Source: JACVRW01 sp963846505
GTDB taxonomy: Bacteria > Actinomycetota > Thermoleophilia > Solirubrobacterales > Thermoleophilaceae
DNA length: 64,000 nucleotides
Assembly (NCBI GenBank): GCA_963846505.1
Contig: CAWJWD010000002.1
Span: forward strand, 186,001 to 250,000
Direction: 5' to 3'
The notes beneath the pieces were generated by a model. That model searched no databases, was not told the origin of the DNA, and saw only the letters and a list, made by a program, of their open reading frames with translations. The number at the start of each line of letters is the position of its first letter. Positions within the stretch are counted from its first letter, which is position 1. A program made the translations under genes and the position numbers. Positions 53,986-62,503 of the stretch are shown here, piece by piece.

Positions 53986-54114
53986 ATGCTGCTCTTAGCC
54001 CACGCCGGACACTGGCTCACGGGGGTCGCGTACTTCGTCCCGGTGATCGCGTTCGTGGTCTGGCTGATCGTCACCCAGGTGCGCGAGCGGCGCCGGGGCG
54101 AGCAGCAGAGCTAG
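53986..54114 (+). CDS. 42-residue membrane peptide
   Basis: Starts 4 nt after the polytopic membrane gene: MLLLAHAGHWLTGVAYFVPV, then IAFVVWLIVTQ and a basic tail RERRRGEQQS. One transmembrane helix, positive-inside. Tight spacing and clean topology make it a likely small subunit of the upstream membrane protein. Its TAG overlaps the convergent ogt stop within CTAG. Confidence 0.7.
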   Translation: MLLLAHAGHWLTGVAYFVPVIAFVVWLIVTQVRERRRGEQQS

Positions 54115-54686
54115 AGCGTCAGCTGGCTGGCTTCGAGCGCGAGCAACGCTCGCTTGCGCTCGAGGCCGCCGCCGTAGCCGGTGAGCGTGCCGTTGGCCCC
54201 GATCACGCGGTGGCAGGGGATCACGATCGAGATCGGGTTGCGGCCGTTGGCGGCGCCGACGGCGCGCACCGCGCTCGGGTCGCCGATCTGCCGCGCGATC
54301 TCGCCGTAGCTGACCGTCTCGCCGTAGGGGATCTCGAGCAGCGCGTCCCAGACCGCCCGCTGGAACGCCGTGCCGGCAGGGGCGAGCGGGAGGTCGAAGG
54401 CGGTCAGCTCGCCGGCGAAATAGGCCTCGAGCTGCTCGGCGGCCGGGCGCAGCGCCTCGGGATCGCGCTGGCCGGCGGCACGGATGGCGGGTGCCGGTGA
54501 GCGGTCCGGGATGAGGTAGAGGCCGACGAGCGCGTTGCCGTCGCCGACCAGCAACAGGTCGCCGATCGGCGACGGGACGTCGTCCCATGCGAGGCGTCCT
54601 GCGGGAGCGGCGACGCCGCCTGGCGTGGGCTCGTGGAGCGCCTCTGCGCCGCTGGCCGCGGGGGAGGAGCCGTCCGCCGCGGTCAT
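54111..54686 (-). CDS. ogt: Ogt, O6-alkylguanine-DNA alkyltransferase
   Basis: 191 residues. Acceptor Cys in ISIVIPCHRVIGANGTLTGY; FQRAVWDALLEIPYGETVSY and IARQIGDPSAVRAVGAANGR are the DNA-binding block. Suicide repair enzyme removing alkyl groups from guanine O6. The ATG overlaps the Ada-AlkA stop as ATGA, so both form a repair operon. Confidence 0.95.
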   Translation of the reverse strand: MTAADGSSPAASGAEALHEPTPGGVAAPAGRLAWDDVPSPIGDLLLVGDGNALVGLYLIPDRSPAPAIRAAGQRDPEALRPAAEQLEAYFAGELTAFDLPLAPAGTAFQRAVWDALLEIPYGETVSYGEIARQIGDPSAVRAVGAANGRNPISIVIPCHRVIGANGTLTGYGGGLERKRALLALEASQLTL

Positions 54687-56219
54687 CGGGCGAGCGCCGG
54701 CTCTGCGCGGCGCGCTGCTGGCCGGCGCATGGTGGCACGCGGACGCGGAGCAGCCGTGCTCAGGGAGCTCCAGAAGTGCATGAGCGCGTACGAGCGCCAG
54801 GGCCGCCAGCGCTCGGCGAGCGCCGCGGCGGAGCGCGGGTCGCCGGGCCGGCCGAAGCGCTCGAGGGCGTGGCGGACGCCGAGGTCCGAGGCCAGGAAGG
54901 CGTCGGGATCGCCGAGGGCGCGCAGGCGCACGTAGCTCGCGGTCCAGGGACCGATGCCCGGCAGGGCCTGCAGCCCCGCGTCGACCTCGTCGCGGTCGGC
55001 GCCGGGGTCGAGCGGGACGTCGCCCTGCGCCAGCGCGGCGGCCAGGCCGACCAGTGCACGCGCACGCGAGCGGGGCATCGCGAGCGGTCTCGGGATCGAC
55101 CTCGGCGAGCGCTGCGGCGCTGGGGAACGCGTGGGTCAGCGAGCCGTCGGAGGCGGCGAGCGGCAGGCCGTGCTCGGCCGCCAGCCGTCCGGCGAGCGTG
55201 CGCGCGGCGGCGACCGACACCTGCTGGCCCAGCACGGCGCGCACCGCCAGCTCGTGCGGATCGACGTGGCCGGGCACGCGCAGGCCGGGCTGCGCGCGCA
55301 CGAGCGGTGCGAGCAGGCGGTCGCGGCCGAGCGCATCGGCGATCGCGAGCGGGTCGGCGTCGAGGTCGAGCAGGCGGCGACAGCGCTGGACCGCGGCCGT
55401 GAGGTCGCGCAGGTCCTCGAGCCGGAGCTCGCAGTCGACGTGAGTCGCAGCGGCTGCGAGGGTCACGATCCCCAGCCCGTGAGGCAGCGCCAGCACGCGC
55501 CGGTACGCCCCGTCGACGACCTCCTCCACGCCCGGCACCGCACGCTCGCCGAGGAAGCGCAGCAGGGCCTCGAAGTCGAGCGGCGGGCGGTAGGCGAGGC
55601 GCAGGCGCAGGAGCGAGCGCTCCGGCGTGGCGACCGCTCGCGTGCGCCCGCGGGCGGCACGGCGGCGCAGCTCGGTCGGCGTCAGCGCGTAGACCTCGCG
55701 GATCGTGGCGTTGAACTGCCGGATGCTGCCGAAGCCGGCCGCCAGCGCAAGCTCGGAGATCGGAACCGAGGTCGTCTCGAGCAGCAGGCGCGCGGTCTGC
55801 GCACGCCGCGCGCGGGCGAGCGCGAGCGGGCCGGCGCCCAGCTCGGCGACGAGCAGGCGGTGCAGCTGGCGCTCGCTGTAGCCGAGCCGCCGGGCCAGGC
55901 CCTGGACGCCCGTGCGCTCGACCTCGCCGTCGGCGATCAGCCGCATCGCGCGGCCGACGAGATCCGCGCGCAGGTCCCACTCGGGCGAGCCCGGCGCGGC
56001 GTCGGGGCGGCAGCGCTTGCAGGCGCGAAAGCCGGCCTGCTGGGCGGCCGCGGCGGTGCGCAGGAAGCGCATGTGCTCGCGCTTGGGGGTGACGGCCGGG
56101 CAGCTCGGCCGGCAGTAGATGCCGGTCGAGGTGACGCAGATCACGAACGTGCCGTCGAAGCGCGGGTCGCGGCTCTCGATCGCCCGCAGGCAGTGGTCGA
56201 AGTCGAGCGTGCTCTCCAT
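54683..56219 (-). CDS. Ada-AlkA fusion: phosphotriester sensor and 3-methyladenine DNA glycosylase (one frameshift)
   Basis: About 510 residues. Ada N-terminal zinc domain (GIYCRPSCPAVTPKREHMRF, CKRCRPDAAP) with the methyl-accepting Cys, an AraC-type HTH pair (LARRLGYSERQLHRLLVAEL, LALAAGFGSIRQFNATIREV), then an AlkA HhH-GPD glycosylase (AVLGQQVSVAAARTLAGRL, LPGIGPWTASYVRLRALGD, SDLGVRHAL with catalytic Asp). An extra G near 55078 (cgc-G-atg) breaks the frame. ATG 56219 starts MESTLDFDHCLRA. It likely senses DNA methylation and activates its own operon with ogt. Confidence 0.92.
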
Positions 56220-56271
56220 CGCGTCAAGAGCTTGGCAGCCCGACACGCTCGTGACTGGCGGGTTTCGGCCG

Positions 56272-56715
56272 TCAGGCTCCGACGGCGGTGCGGCGCTCGG
56301 CTTCCTCGACCACGCCGCCCAGCAGCTGCCAGATCGCGACGCGCACGACGCCGAGCGTGAGCGCCTGCGGCAACGGCAGCGTCGGCGTGGTGTCGATCGT
56401 GTAGACGACCTGGGTGCCCTCGCCGTACGGGGTCAGCACGACGGTGCCGACGTGGTCGCGCATCGGCGCGCCGGACAGCAGCCGGTAGGAGAGCCGGTGC
56501 GGGCGCTCGAACTCGAACACCTCCTCGCGCAGCGGCGGGCCGAGCACGTGCAGCCGGCGGATCGCGCCGACGCCGTTCGGCTCCGGCGTGCCCTCGCGTT
56601 CGAGCGTCGCCTTGCGGATCGGCGTGTAGGAGGGATAGCCGCGGTGGTCGGTGAGGACGTCGAAGACGACCTCGGCGGGTGCGGCGGCAGTGCGGACGAG
56701 CGTGAAGCTGGCCAT
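56272..56715 (-). CDS. SRPBCC/polyketide-cyclase-like protein
   Basis: 147 residues, START/Bet v1-like helix-grip fold: APAEVVFDVLTDHRGYPSYT at the N-terminus, PNGVGAIRRLHVLGPPLREE and a long C-terminal helix. Binds hydrophobic ligands; no catalytic residues identified. It lies 13 nt after the monooxygenase stop on the same strand, so probably one operon with it and TetR. Confidence 0.82.
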   Translation of the reverse strand: MASFTLVRTAAAPAEVVFDVLTDHRGYPSYTPIRKATLEREGTPEPNGVGAIRRLHVLGPPLREEVFEFERPHRLSYRLLSGAPMRDHVGTVVLTPYGEGTQVVYTIDTTPTLPLPQALTLGVVRVAIWQLLGGVVEEAERRTAVGA

Positions 56716-56728
56716 GAGGCGCGGAAGG

Positions 56729-58321
56729 CTAGACCGCGACCGGGTCCGGCGGTCGCACCTCGGTCAGATGCTCGCCGGGGTCGAGCGCGCGCAGGCGCCG
56801 GCGCAGCTCGAACGTGCTGCCGGGGAAGATCGTCGCGTTGCGACCGTTGGCGTCGAGGTAGTAGCTGGCGCAGCCGCCGGCGTTCCAGATGCTGCCGACC
56901 AGCCGCTCGTCGACCTCGGCGTTGAACGCGTCCTGCACGTCCTCGCGCACGTCGAGGCTGGCGAGTCCGTGACGATCGAGCGTGCGCAGCGCCTCGACGA
57001 CGTAGCCGGCCTGGACCTCGTGCAGCAGGATCGCCGAGGAGTGGGCGTTGCCGACGTTCGGGCCCAGCAGCATGAAGAAGTTCGGAAAGCCGGCGACCGT
57101 GGTGCCGAGGTGGCTGCGGGGGCTGCCCTGCCAGGTCTCGTCGAGCGTCAGGCCGTTGCGCCCGCGCACGCGGGCGGCGATCGGCATGTCGGTGATCGTG
57201 AAGCCGGTGCCGAGGATCAGCGTGTCCACCGGGCGCTCGACGCCGTCCGCGCCGAGCACGCCGTGCGGACGGATCTCGCTGACGGCGTGCGGGACGAGCT
57301 CGACGTTCGACGCGGTCAGGGCGGGATACCAGTCGTTGGAGAACAGCAGTCGCTTGCAGCCGAGCAGGTGGTCCGGCGTGAGCGCGTGCCGCAGCGCCGG
57401 GTCGCGCACCGCCAGGCGCAGGTGCAGCTCGGCGACGCGCTGCAGCTGGCGCATCGCGCGTGGGCGGCGGGTGGCGACGCCGACGCCCTCGCTGAGCAGG
57501 TACACGCCCTGGCGCAGCGCCCGCTGGGCGGCCGGGAAGCGACGGTAGAGATCGCGCTCGGCTCGCAGCGTGGGGCGGTCCGGCTTGGGCAGCACCCACT
57601 GGGCGGTGCGCTGGAAGACGGTCACCTGTGCCGCACGACGGCGGATCCGCGGCACGAACTGGACTGCGGACGCGCCGGTGCCGATCACCGCCACCCGCGC
57701 GCCGTCGAGCGACCGCTCGTGGTCCCAGCGCGAGGAGTGGAAGGCGCGGCCCTCGAAGCGGTCGAGGCCCGGCACGTCGGGGAAGACCGGTTCGCTCCAA
57801 GGTCCGGTCGCCGAGACGAGGATCTGCGCGGTGTAGCTGCCGGCCGTCGTGAGCAGGCGCCAGCGCTGTGCGGGCTCGTCCCAGTCTGCGGCCAGCACGT
57901 CGGCGCCGAAGACGACGTCCTCGCGCAGGCCCTCCCGCTCGACCACGTCCTGGACGTAGCGGCGGATCTCGGGCTGCGGCGAGTAGAAGCGACTCCAGTC
58001 CGGGTTCGGCGCGAACGAGAACGAGTAGAACGTCGAGGGCACGTCGCAGGCACAGCCCGGGTAGGTGTTGTCGCGCCAGGTGCCGCCCGCCTCGTCGCCG
58101 CGCTCGAGCAGCACCAGGTCGCGGTAGCCGGCGCGTCGCAGGTGCACGGCGGCCGCGATCCCGCCGACGCCGGCGCCGATGATCGCGACGCGCACCTCGC
58201 GCGCCGGGCCGGCGCCACCGTCTCCGGGCGCGAGCGGGCTGTCCGCCGGTGCCGCGCCGTTGCTCCGCGGTGCGCCCCCATTGGTCGTCGCAGCACCGTC
58301 GTCGCTGCCGGCGGCGCTCAC
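56729..58321 (-). CDS. flavin-containing monooxygenase, Baeyer-Villiger type
   Basis: 530 residues. FAD Rossmann VAIIGAGVGGIAAAVHLRRA, EAGGTWRDNTYPGCACDVPS, the type I signature FHSSRWDHERSLDGARVAVI (FxGxxxHxxxW-like, here F-H-S-S-R-W), the NADPH motif GTGASAVQFVP and late ILGTGFTITDMP. An Ala/Gly/Ser-rich N-terminal leader of about 40 residues precedes the fold. GTG 58321 overlaps the TetR stop as GTGA. Oxidises ketones or other hydrophobic compounds; the SRPBCC neighbour may carry substrate. Confidence 0.9.
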   Translation of the reverse strand: MSAAGSDDGAATTNGGAPRSNGAAPADSPLAPGDGGAGPAREVRVAIIGAGVGGIAAAVHLRRAGYRDLVLLERGDEAGGTWRDNTYPGCACDVPSTFYSFSFAPNPDWSRFYSPQPEIRRYVQDVVEREGLREDVVFGADVLAADWDEPAQRWRLLTTAGSYTAQILVSATGPWSEPVFPDVPGLDRFEGRAFHSSRWDHERSLDGARVAVIGTGASAVQFVPRIRRRAAQVTVFQRTAQWVLPKPDRPTLRAERDLYRRFPAAQRALRQGVYLLSEGVGVATRRPRAMRQLQRVAELHLRLAVRDPALRHALTPDHLLGCKRLLFSNDWYPALTASNVELVPHAVSEIRPHGVLGADGVERPVDTLILGTGFTITDMPIAARVRGRNGLTLDETWQGSPRSHLGTTVAGFPNFFMLLGPNVGNAHSSAILLHEVQAGYVVEALRTLDRHGLASLDVREDVQDAFNAEVDERLVGSIWNAGGCASYYLDANGRNATIFPGSTFELRRRLRALDPGEHLTEVRPPDPVAV

Positions 58322-58977
58322 GCCGCCTCCTCCGCGAGCTGCGCGTCTGTGCCGGCGATCAGCGCGAGGCCGAAGCGCAGCAGCTCCGGCTTGCGCTCCG
58401 GCAGCCGTGCCGCGCGGCCGGCCAGCAGCTCCATCGTCGCCACCCGTGCGATGCCGCCGGTCACGGCCGTGAGGACGGTGTCCGAGACCGGCACCACGTC
58501 GGGTCGCTCGGCCCGTGCCTGCTCGTGCACGGTGCGCATCAGCGCCTCGAACTGCTCGACGATCGCGATGTGCCGTTCGTACGCGGCCGGGCCGGCGGCC
58601 CAGACCTCGATCAGGAACGCCCGTGCGAAGCCCGGCTCCGCGGCGAGCGCTCCGAGGAACGCGTCGAGCACGCCCTCTACCCGCTCGCGCCAGCCGACGC
58701 CCTGCTCGAAGCGGCGCAGCAGCTCCGCCGCGAGCGCGTCCGAGCCGTGCTGGTAGGCGGCCAGGAAGCACGCCTCCTTGTCCGCGAAGTGCTCGTAGAA
58801 GGTGCGTCGCGAGACGCCCGCGGCCTTGATCACGTCCGCGACCGTGGCCGCCGCGTAGCCGCGTTCGCCCACGACGTCGGCCATCGCCACCAGCAGGCGA
58901 CCGCGCTGCGAGGCCGAGACCTCGGTGCGCAGGTCGGGATGGGGCGAGCGGGGAAGGAGGGAGATCTCGGCGGCCAT
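58318..58977 (-). CDS. TetR-family regulator
   Basis: 219 residues. HTH AAATVADVIKAAGVSRRTFY followed by EHFADKEACFLAAYQHG is textbook TetR; the rest is a variable ligand-binding helical domain. ATG 58977 is chosen over an upstream GTG. It is the first gene of the operon with the monooxygenase and SRPBCC genes, so it probably controls them in response to their substrate. Confidence 0.9.
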   Translation of the reverse strand: MAAEISLLPRSPHPDLRTEVSASQRGRLLVAMADVVGERGYAAATVADVIKAAGVSRRTFYEHFADKEACFLAAYQHGSDALAAELLRRFEQGVGWRERVEGVLDAFLGALAAEPGFARAFLIEVWAAGPAAYERHIAIVEQFEALMRTVHEQARAERPDVVPVSDTVLTAVTGGIARVATMELLAGRAARLPERKPELLRFGLALIAGTDAQLAEEAA

Positions 58978-58989
58978 GCGAGTCGAGTT

Positions 58990-59015
58990 GAAACAGTAGC
59001 GTCTCACTGCGAAAC
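58990..59015. promoter_or_regulatory. possible TetR operator
   Basis: GAAAC repeated at 58990 and 59011 around CAGT (58994-58997) and ACTG (59006-59009) half-sites, immediately before the TetR start. A short imperfect dyad; suggestive only. Confidence 0.35.
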
Positions 59016-59077
59016 ACGCACGTACCACGATGGCCGCACGGTCTGTCGCGCGCTCCGCCAGCCGAAGCCGCTGCGAT

Positions 59078-59356
59078 CTAGGCGGCGCTCAGCACCGGCT
59101 CGAGTGCCTCGGCGTGGAGGTGGTGTTCCTCCGGCCAGGTGAGGGTGAGCTCACCCTCGCGCTCGAGCGTCCAGCGCACGTTCATCAGCGTCATGCCGAT
59201 GACGGCGCCGTCGGCGCCGTAGTGGACGCCATGGCCCTCGACCGTCTCGAGGCCATCCGCTTCGCGTTGTGGCTTGCCGACGTTGAGATAGAGGACGTCG
59301 CCGCGCTCGTCGTAGTGGTGATGGTCGAACGTGATTCCTGCAACGGTGATCTTCAT
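59078..59356 (-). CDS. DUF2283 protein
   Basis: 92 residues. DERGDVLYLNVGKPQREADG, VHYGADGAVIGMTLMNVRW is the beta-sheet pattern of DUF2283 (YVLYxxL... GIxxxxD). Such proteins are often found as small partners in toxin-antitoxin-like pairs. ATG 59356 overlaps the stop of the preceding gene as ATGA. Confidence 0.8.
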   Translation of the reverse strand: MKITVAGITFDHHHYDERGDVLYLNVGKPQREADGLETVEGHGVHYGADGAVIGMTLMNVRWTLEREGELTLTWPEEHHLHAEALEPVLSAA

Positions 59357-59655
59357 CGGCGCCACCCCCGCGGTCGATTCCATTGCACGAGGGCCGTCAC
59401 GACCCAGGCGGGAGTCTCGGTGAAGTCTACGACCACCCTCAGCCATCGACGCGGGTCCAGATCCTGGCGGTAGAAGCGCTCGCGGCCCGGCTGCGGATCC
59501 ACCTCTCGATGATCCGGATGAGCGACCACGCCGAGTACGAGCTCGGCTTCGTCGACGAGGTATGGACGGCCGAGCGCGAGATGCAGTCTCGTGCCCGCGT
59601 CGAACACGACCACTCGCCCGTCGGGGTCGATCGTCTGAGGATGCGGTCGCGCCAC
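59353..59655 (-). CDS. small protein paired with DUF2283, possible toxin
   Basis: 100 residues from GTG 59655. DGRVVVFDAGTRLHLALGRP, LVLGVVAHPDHREVDPQPGR and RWLRVVVDFTETPAWVVTAL resemble a recurring DUF4258-like family seen next to DUF2283 genes; I cannot name it firmly. It comes first in a two-gene overlapping operon. A toxin-antitoxin role is inference from layout. Confidence 0.55.
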   Translation of the reverse strand: MARPHPQTIDPDGRVVVFDAGTRLHLALGRPYLVDEAELVLGVVAHPDHREVDPQPGRERFYRQDLDPRRWLRVVVDFTETPAWVVTALVQWNRPRGWRR

Positions 59656-59693
59656 ACCCCTTGAAGTCCGCGCACGGCGAAACTCGCCCCCCT

Positions 59694-60749
59694 CTACGCG
59701 GCCTGACGCGAGCGGCCGACCAGGCGGCGCACGACCACCGGGGCGAGGACGATCATCACCAGCAGGCGCAGGGTCTGCACGGCGAGGATGAAGGTGGTGT
59801 CGGCGCCGGCTCCGAAGGCGACGGCGAGCACGGCGTAGAGGCCGCCGGGGGTGGTGGCGAGGTAGGCGTCGAGCAGCGTCACCGAGGTGGTGACGTCGAG
59901 GATCAGCGCGAGGCCGAAGGAGGCGATCAGCAGGGCGACGATCGCGGCGAGCGTGGGCAGCAGCAGGCTGCCGACTTGACGCACCGTCGCGAGCGTGAAG
60001 CGCAGCCCGACCTGGAGGCCGATCAGCGCGAAGGCGATCTCGCGCAGCAGCGGCGGCGTGCTGAACTCCCCGCCGGGGACCACGAGCACGACGGCGCCGG
60101 CCAGCAGCAGCGGGCCGAGCAGCGTCGGGGTCGGCAGCCGGATCCCGCGGGCGATGACGACGCCGGCGGCCGCGACGGCGATCGTCAGCAGCCAACCCCT
60201 GGCGTCGCCGAGCGCCGCCTCGTCGCCGGTCGGGCCGGGGCCGGCGTCGTGGCCGGGGAAGGCGACGGCTATCAGCAGCGGCGTCAGCAGCACGACGACG
60301 AGCACCCGCAGGTACTGCATGAAGGCGACGAGGCGGCCGTCGGCGCCGAGCTCGTCCGCCATCGCGACGATCCCCGACGCGCCGCCCGCGACCATGCCGA
60401 GCGCGCCGGTGGGCTCGTCGACCGACGTGGTGCGGCTGAGCACCGTGCCGGCGCCGACGCTGAAGGCGAGCGTGGCTGCGCTCACGAGCGCGACCGGCAG
60501 CCAGGCGTCGCCGAGCGCCGAGAGCGAGTCGGAGCGGATCAGCGCTCCGAGCGCCACGCCGGTGATCGCCTGGGCGATCTCGAAGGTGTACTGGGGAAGC
60601 TGCGACGTGCCCGGCCGTGCGAGCGCCACGACGAGGCCGACCAGGAGGGCGGCGAACAGGTACGCCGACGGCAGCGACAGCTGGGTCAGGCTCCAGCCAA
60701 GCGCCGCGCTGGCCGCCCCGAGCGGCAGGAGTGGCGCGAGCCGTCGCAC
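59694..60749 (-). CDS. AbrB-family membrane protein
   Basis: 351 residues, about ten transmembrane segments in two similar halves. YTFEIAQAITGVALGALIRS, LGMVAGGASGIVAMADELGA, MQYLRVLVVVLLTPLL in the first half and ATTPGGLYAVLAVAFGAGAD, FILAVQTLRLLVMIVLAP in the second match the PF05145 (AbrB, 'ammonia monooxygenase regulator') family. Transport substrate is not established. Confidence 0.88.
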   Translation of the reverse strand: MRRLAPLLPLGAASAALGWSLTQLSLPSAYLFAALLVGLVVALARPGTSQLPQYTFEIAQAITGVALGALIRSDSLSALGDAWLPVALVSAATLAFSVGAGTVLSRTTSVDEPTGALGMVAGGASGIVAMADELGADGRLVAFMQYLRVLVVVLLTPLLIAVAFPGHDAGPGPTGDEAALGDARGWLLTIAVAAAGVVIARGIRLPTPTLLGPLLLAGAVVLVVPGGEFSTPPLLREIAFALIGLQVGLRFTLATVRQVGSLLLPTLAAIVALLIASFGLALILDVTTSVTLLDAYLATTPGGLYAVLAVAFGAGADTTFILAVQTLRLLVMIVLAPVVVRRLVGRSRQAA

Positions 60750-60796
60750 GGCCCGAGGCTACTCGCGGGCTGGGCGCGGCCTCGGTCCGCTCGCGC

Positions 60797-61156
60797 TCAC
60801 AGCGACCCTCCCAGCTCCCGCCCGATCCAGACGGCGAGCAGCCCGGCCGCCAGGCTGACGCCGAGGTTGAGCACCAGTGCCCGACGAGCGCCGGCCTCCG
60901 CCAGTCGCTGGGACTCGAACATCCACATCGAGAAGGTCGTGAACGAGCCGAGGAAGCCGATGCCCGCGATCCTCGACAGGTCGTCGTCGAGCGCGAGACC
61001 GGCGAGCAGTCCGAGCGCAGCCGCCCCGGTGACGTTCACCACCAGCGTCCCGAGCGGCAGCTCTGCGCGTGTGCGCAGCGTCACGGCACGGCCGAGCAGG
61101 AAGCGCGCGACGGCTCCCAGCCCGCCGGCCAAGCCGATCGCGAGCACGAGGATCAC
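60797..61156 (-). CDS. crcB: CrcB/Fluc fluoride channel subunit 1
   Basis: 119 residues, four transmembrane helices. GLAGGLGAVARFLLGRAV, LGTLVVNVTGAAALGLLAGL (pore Asn) and GFLGSFTTFSMWMFESQRL (Phe box, Na site) are diagnostic. GTG 61156 overlaps the stop of the second crcB gene as GTGA, so the two form a pair and probably a heterodimeric channel. Confidence 0.92.
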   Translation of the reverse strand: MILVLAIGLAGGLGAVARFLLGRAVTLRTRAELPLGTLVVNVTGAAALGLLAGLALDDDLSRIAGIGFLGSFTTFSMWMFESQRLAEAGARRALVLNLGVSLAAGLLAVWIGRELGGSL

Positions 61157-61572
61157 GCGGTCGCCCGTGCCGCCCGGACGATCCGCGTCCCCAACACGAC
61201 TGCCGCGAGGCCGGCGACGAGGCTGGCCGTGACGTAGGCGACGGCGAGCCCGACCTCGCCGTGGTCGAGCATCCGCAACAGCTCGAGCTGCAGCGTCGAG
61301 AACGTGGTGAGGGCGCCGCAGAAGCCGGTCGTCAGCAGCGGGCGCCGATAGTCGCTGCCGGAGACCCGCTCGTGCAGGTGGGTGGCGACGTACCCGAGCA
61401 CGAAGGCTCCGACCACGTTCGCGACGAACGTGGCCCATGGCCACTCCGCAGGCCCGGCCGCGAGGCCCTCGTCCAGCCCGTATCGCGCCAGCGTGCCCAC
61501 GCAGCCACCGGCGAAGATCGCCAGCAGTTCATGCCCGTCGACGGGCGGCAGGCCGGTCCGGGCGGGCGCCAT
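61153..61572 (-). CDS. crcB: CrcB/Fluc fluoride channel subunit 2
   Basis: 139 residues, four transmembrane helices. FAGGCVGTLARYGLDEGLAA, WATFVANVVGAFVLGYVATH and TTGFCGALTTFSTLQLELLR match the family. It precedes subunit 1 with a 4-nt overlap and lies 38 nt after a hydrolase gene. A fluoride riboswitch was looked for in the short upstream gap and not found. Confidence 0.92.
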   Translation of the reverse strand: MAPARTGLPPVDGHELLAIFAGGCVGTLARYGLDEGLAAGPAEWPWATFVANVVGAFVLGYVATHLHERVSGSDYRRPLLTTGFCGALTTFSTLQLELLRMLDHGEVGLAVAYVTASLVAGLAAVVLGTRIVRAARATA

Positions 61573-61610
61573 CGCTCGCCCGGAGGATAGGTCGCCGAGC
61601 GGCGCGCTCC

Positions 61611-62423
61611 CTAGGCGCGCGCGGCCGCGGCGTGCTCCAGCGCCCAGTCCAGCGCGTAGTCGGCGACTTCCTCCCAGCCCTCCCGGGCGGGCAGCAGATG
61701 CGGCCCCGTGAACTCCTTGACCTCGGTGAGCGTGTCCGACTTGTAGTGCTTGGCGTTGGACTTCTGGATCGAGGGCGGCATCAGGTGGTCGTCGCTGCCG
61801 GAGATGAACAGCAGCGGAGCGCGCTCGTCGTTCTCGTAGTCCACCCAGGTGTCCTGATGGCCCGGCGTGACGTTGGCGAGCGCGCTGCCCCAGAAGATCC
61901 CGCCCGACGCGGGGATGTGGTACCGCTCGTAGAGCGCGCGAGCCTGCTCCTCGTCGAACGTGTTGGTGAACGCGTACTTCCACTGCTCGAAGGTGAAGCC
62001 GACCGCGCGGTGGCGGTTGGCCGGGTTCTTCAACACGGGGAAGGTCGCCTTGAGCTGCGACAGCGGCACGACCGGGACGCCCTCGGTCGGGGCCGAGTTG
62101 AGCACGACGCCGGCGACCCCGTAGCCGCGGTCCATCAGCAACTGCGTGAACGCCCCGCCGGCGGAGTGGCCCATCAGGATCGGCTGCGTGTCGAGCGAGT
62201 CGATCACCGACCCGAGGTGCTCGAGGATCGCGGGCACGGTCAGCGCCTCGATCGGCGAGGTGTCCGCGTTGAGCGCCTCGACCTCCACCTCGAAGCCGGG
62301 GTACGCCGGGGCGAGCACCTGGTGGCCGCGCTGCTCGTAGTGGGCGATCCAGTGCTCCCAGCTTCGTGGGGTGACCCAGAAGCCGTGGATCAGGACGATC
62401 GGGGTCTCGCTGCCAGCGCTCAT
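61611..62423 (-). CDS. alpha/beta hydrolase
   Basis: 270 residues. IVLIHGFWVTPRSWEHWIAH (oxyanion region), nucleophile elbow LMGHSAGGAFTQLLM (Ser), acid in FISGSDDHLMP and a His in KEFTGPHLLPAREGW. AAGGAGG 5 nt before ATG 62423. Substrate unknown. Divergent from an HxlR-type gene, which may regulate it. Confidence 0.88.
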   Translation of the reverse strand: MSAGSETPIVLIHGFWVTPRSWEHWIAHYEQRGHQVLAPAYPGFEVEVEALNADTSPIEALTVPAILEHLGSVIDSLDTQPILMGHSAGGAFTQLLMDRGYGVAGVVLNSAPTEGVPVVPLSQLKATFPVLKNPANRHRAVGFTFEQWKYAFTNTFDEEQARALYERYHIPASGGIFWGSALANVTPGHQDTWVDYENDERAPLLFISGSDDHLMPPSIQKSNAKHYKSDTLTEVKEFTGPHLLPAREGWEEVADYALDWALEHAAAARA

Positions 62424-62503
62424 CGAGCCTCCTTGGCCTGGGGCCGTCAAGGTAATGGTTTGAATTCCATACCGTCCGGGGTGAGCGAGTACCGTAGAGC
62501 AGG
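62424..62503. promoter_or_regulatory. divergent promoter region, hydrolase / HxlR
   Basis: 80 bp between the two start codons. It holds a weak dyad (ATGG-N8-CCAT, 62455-62470, enclosing GAATTC) of unclear value. HxlR-type regulators commonly control the divergent neighbour from such a gap. Confidence 0.35.

Noticed and set aside
61573..61610. Fluoride riboswitch ahead of crcB
   Set aside because: The gap is only 38 nt and lacks the conserved GGNGAUGG...pseudoknot pattern.
62455..62473. HxlR operator dyad
   Set aside because: Only four-base arms (ATGG/CCAT) match; too weak to call as a defined operator, so only the divergent promoter region is listed.
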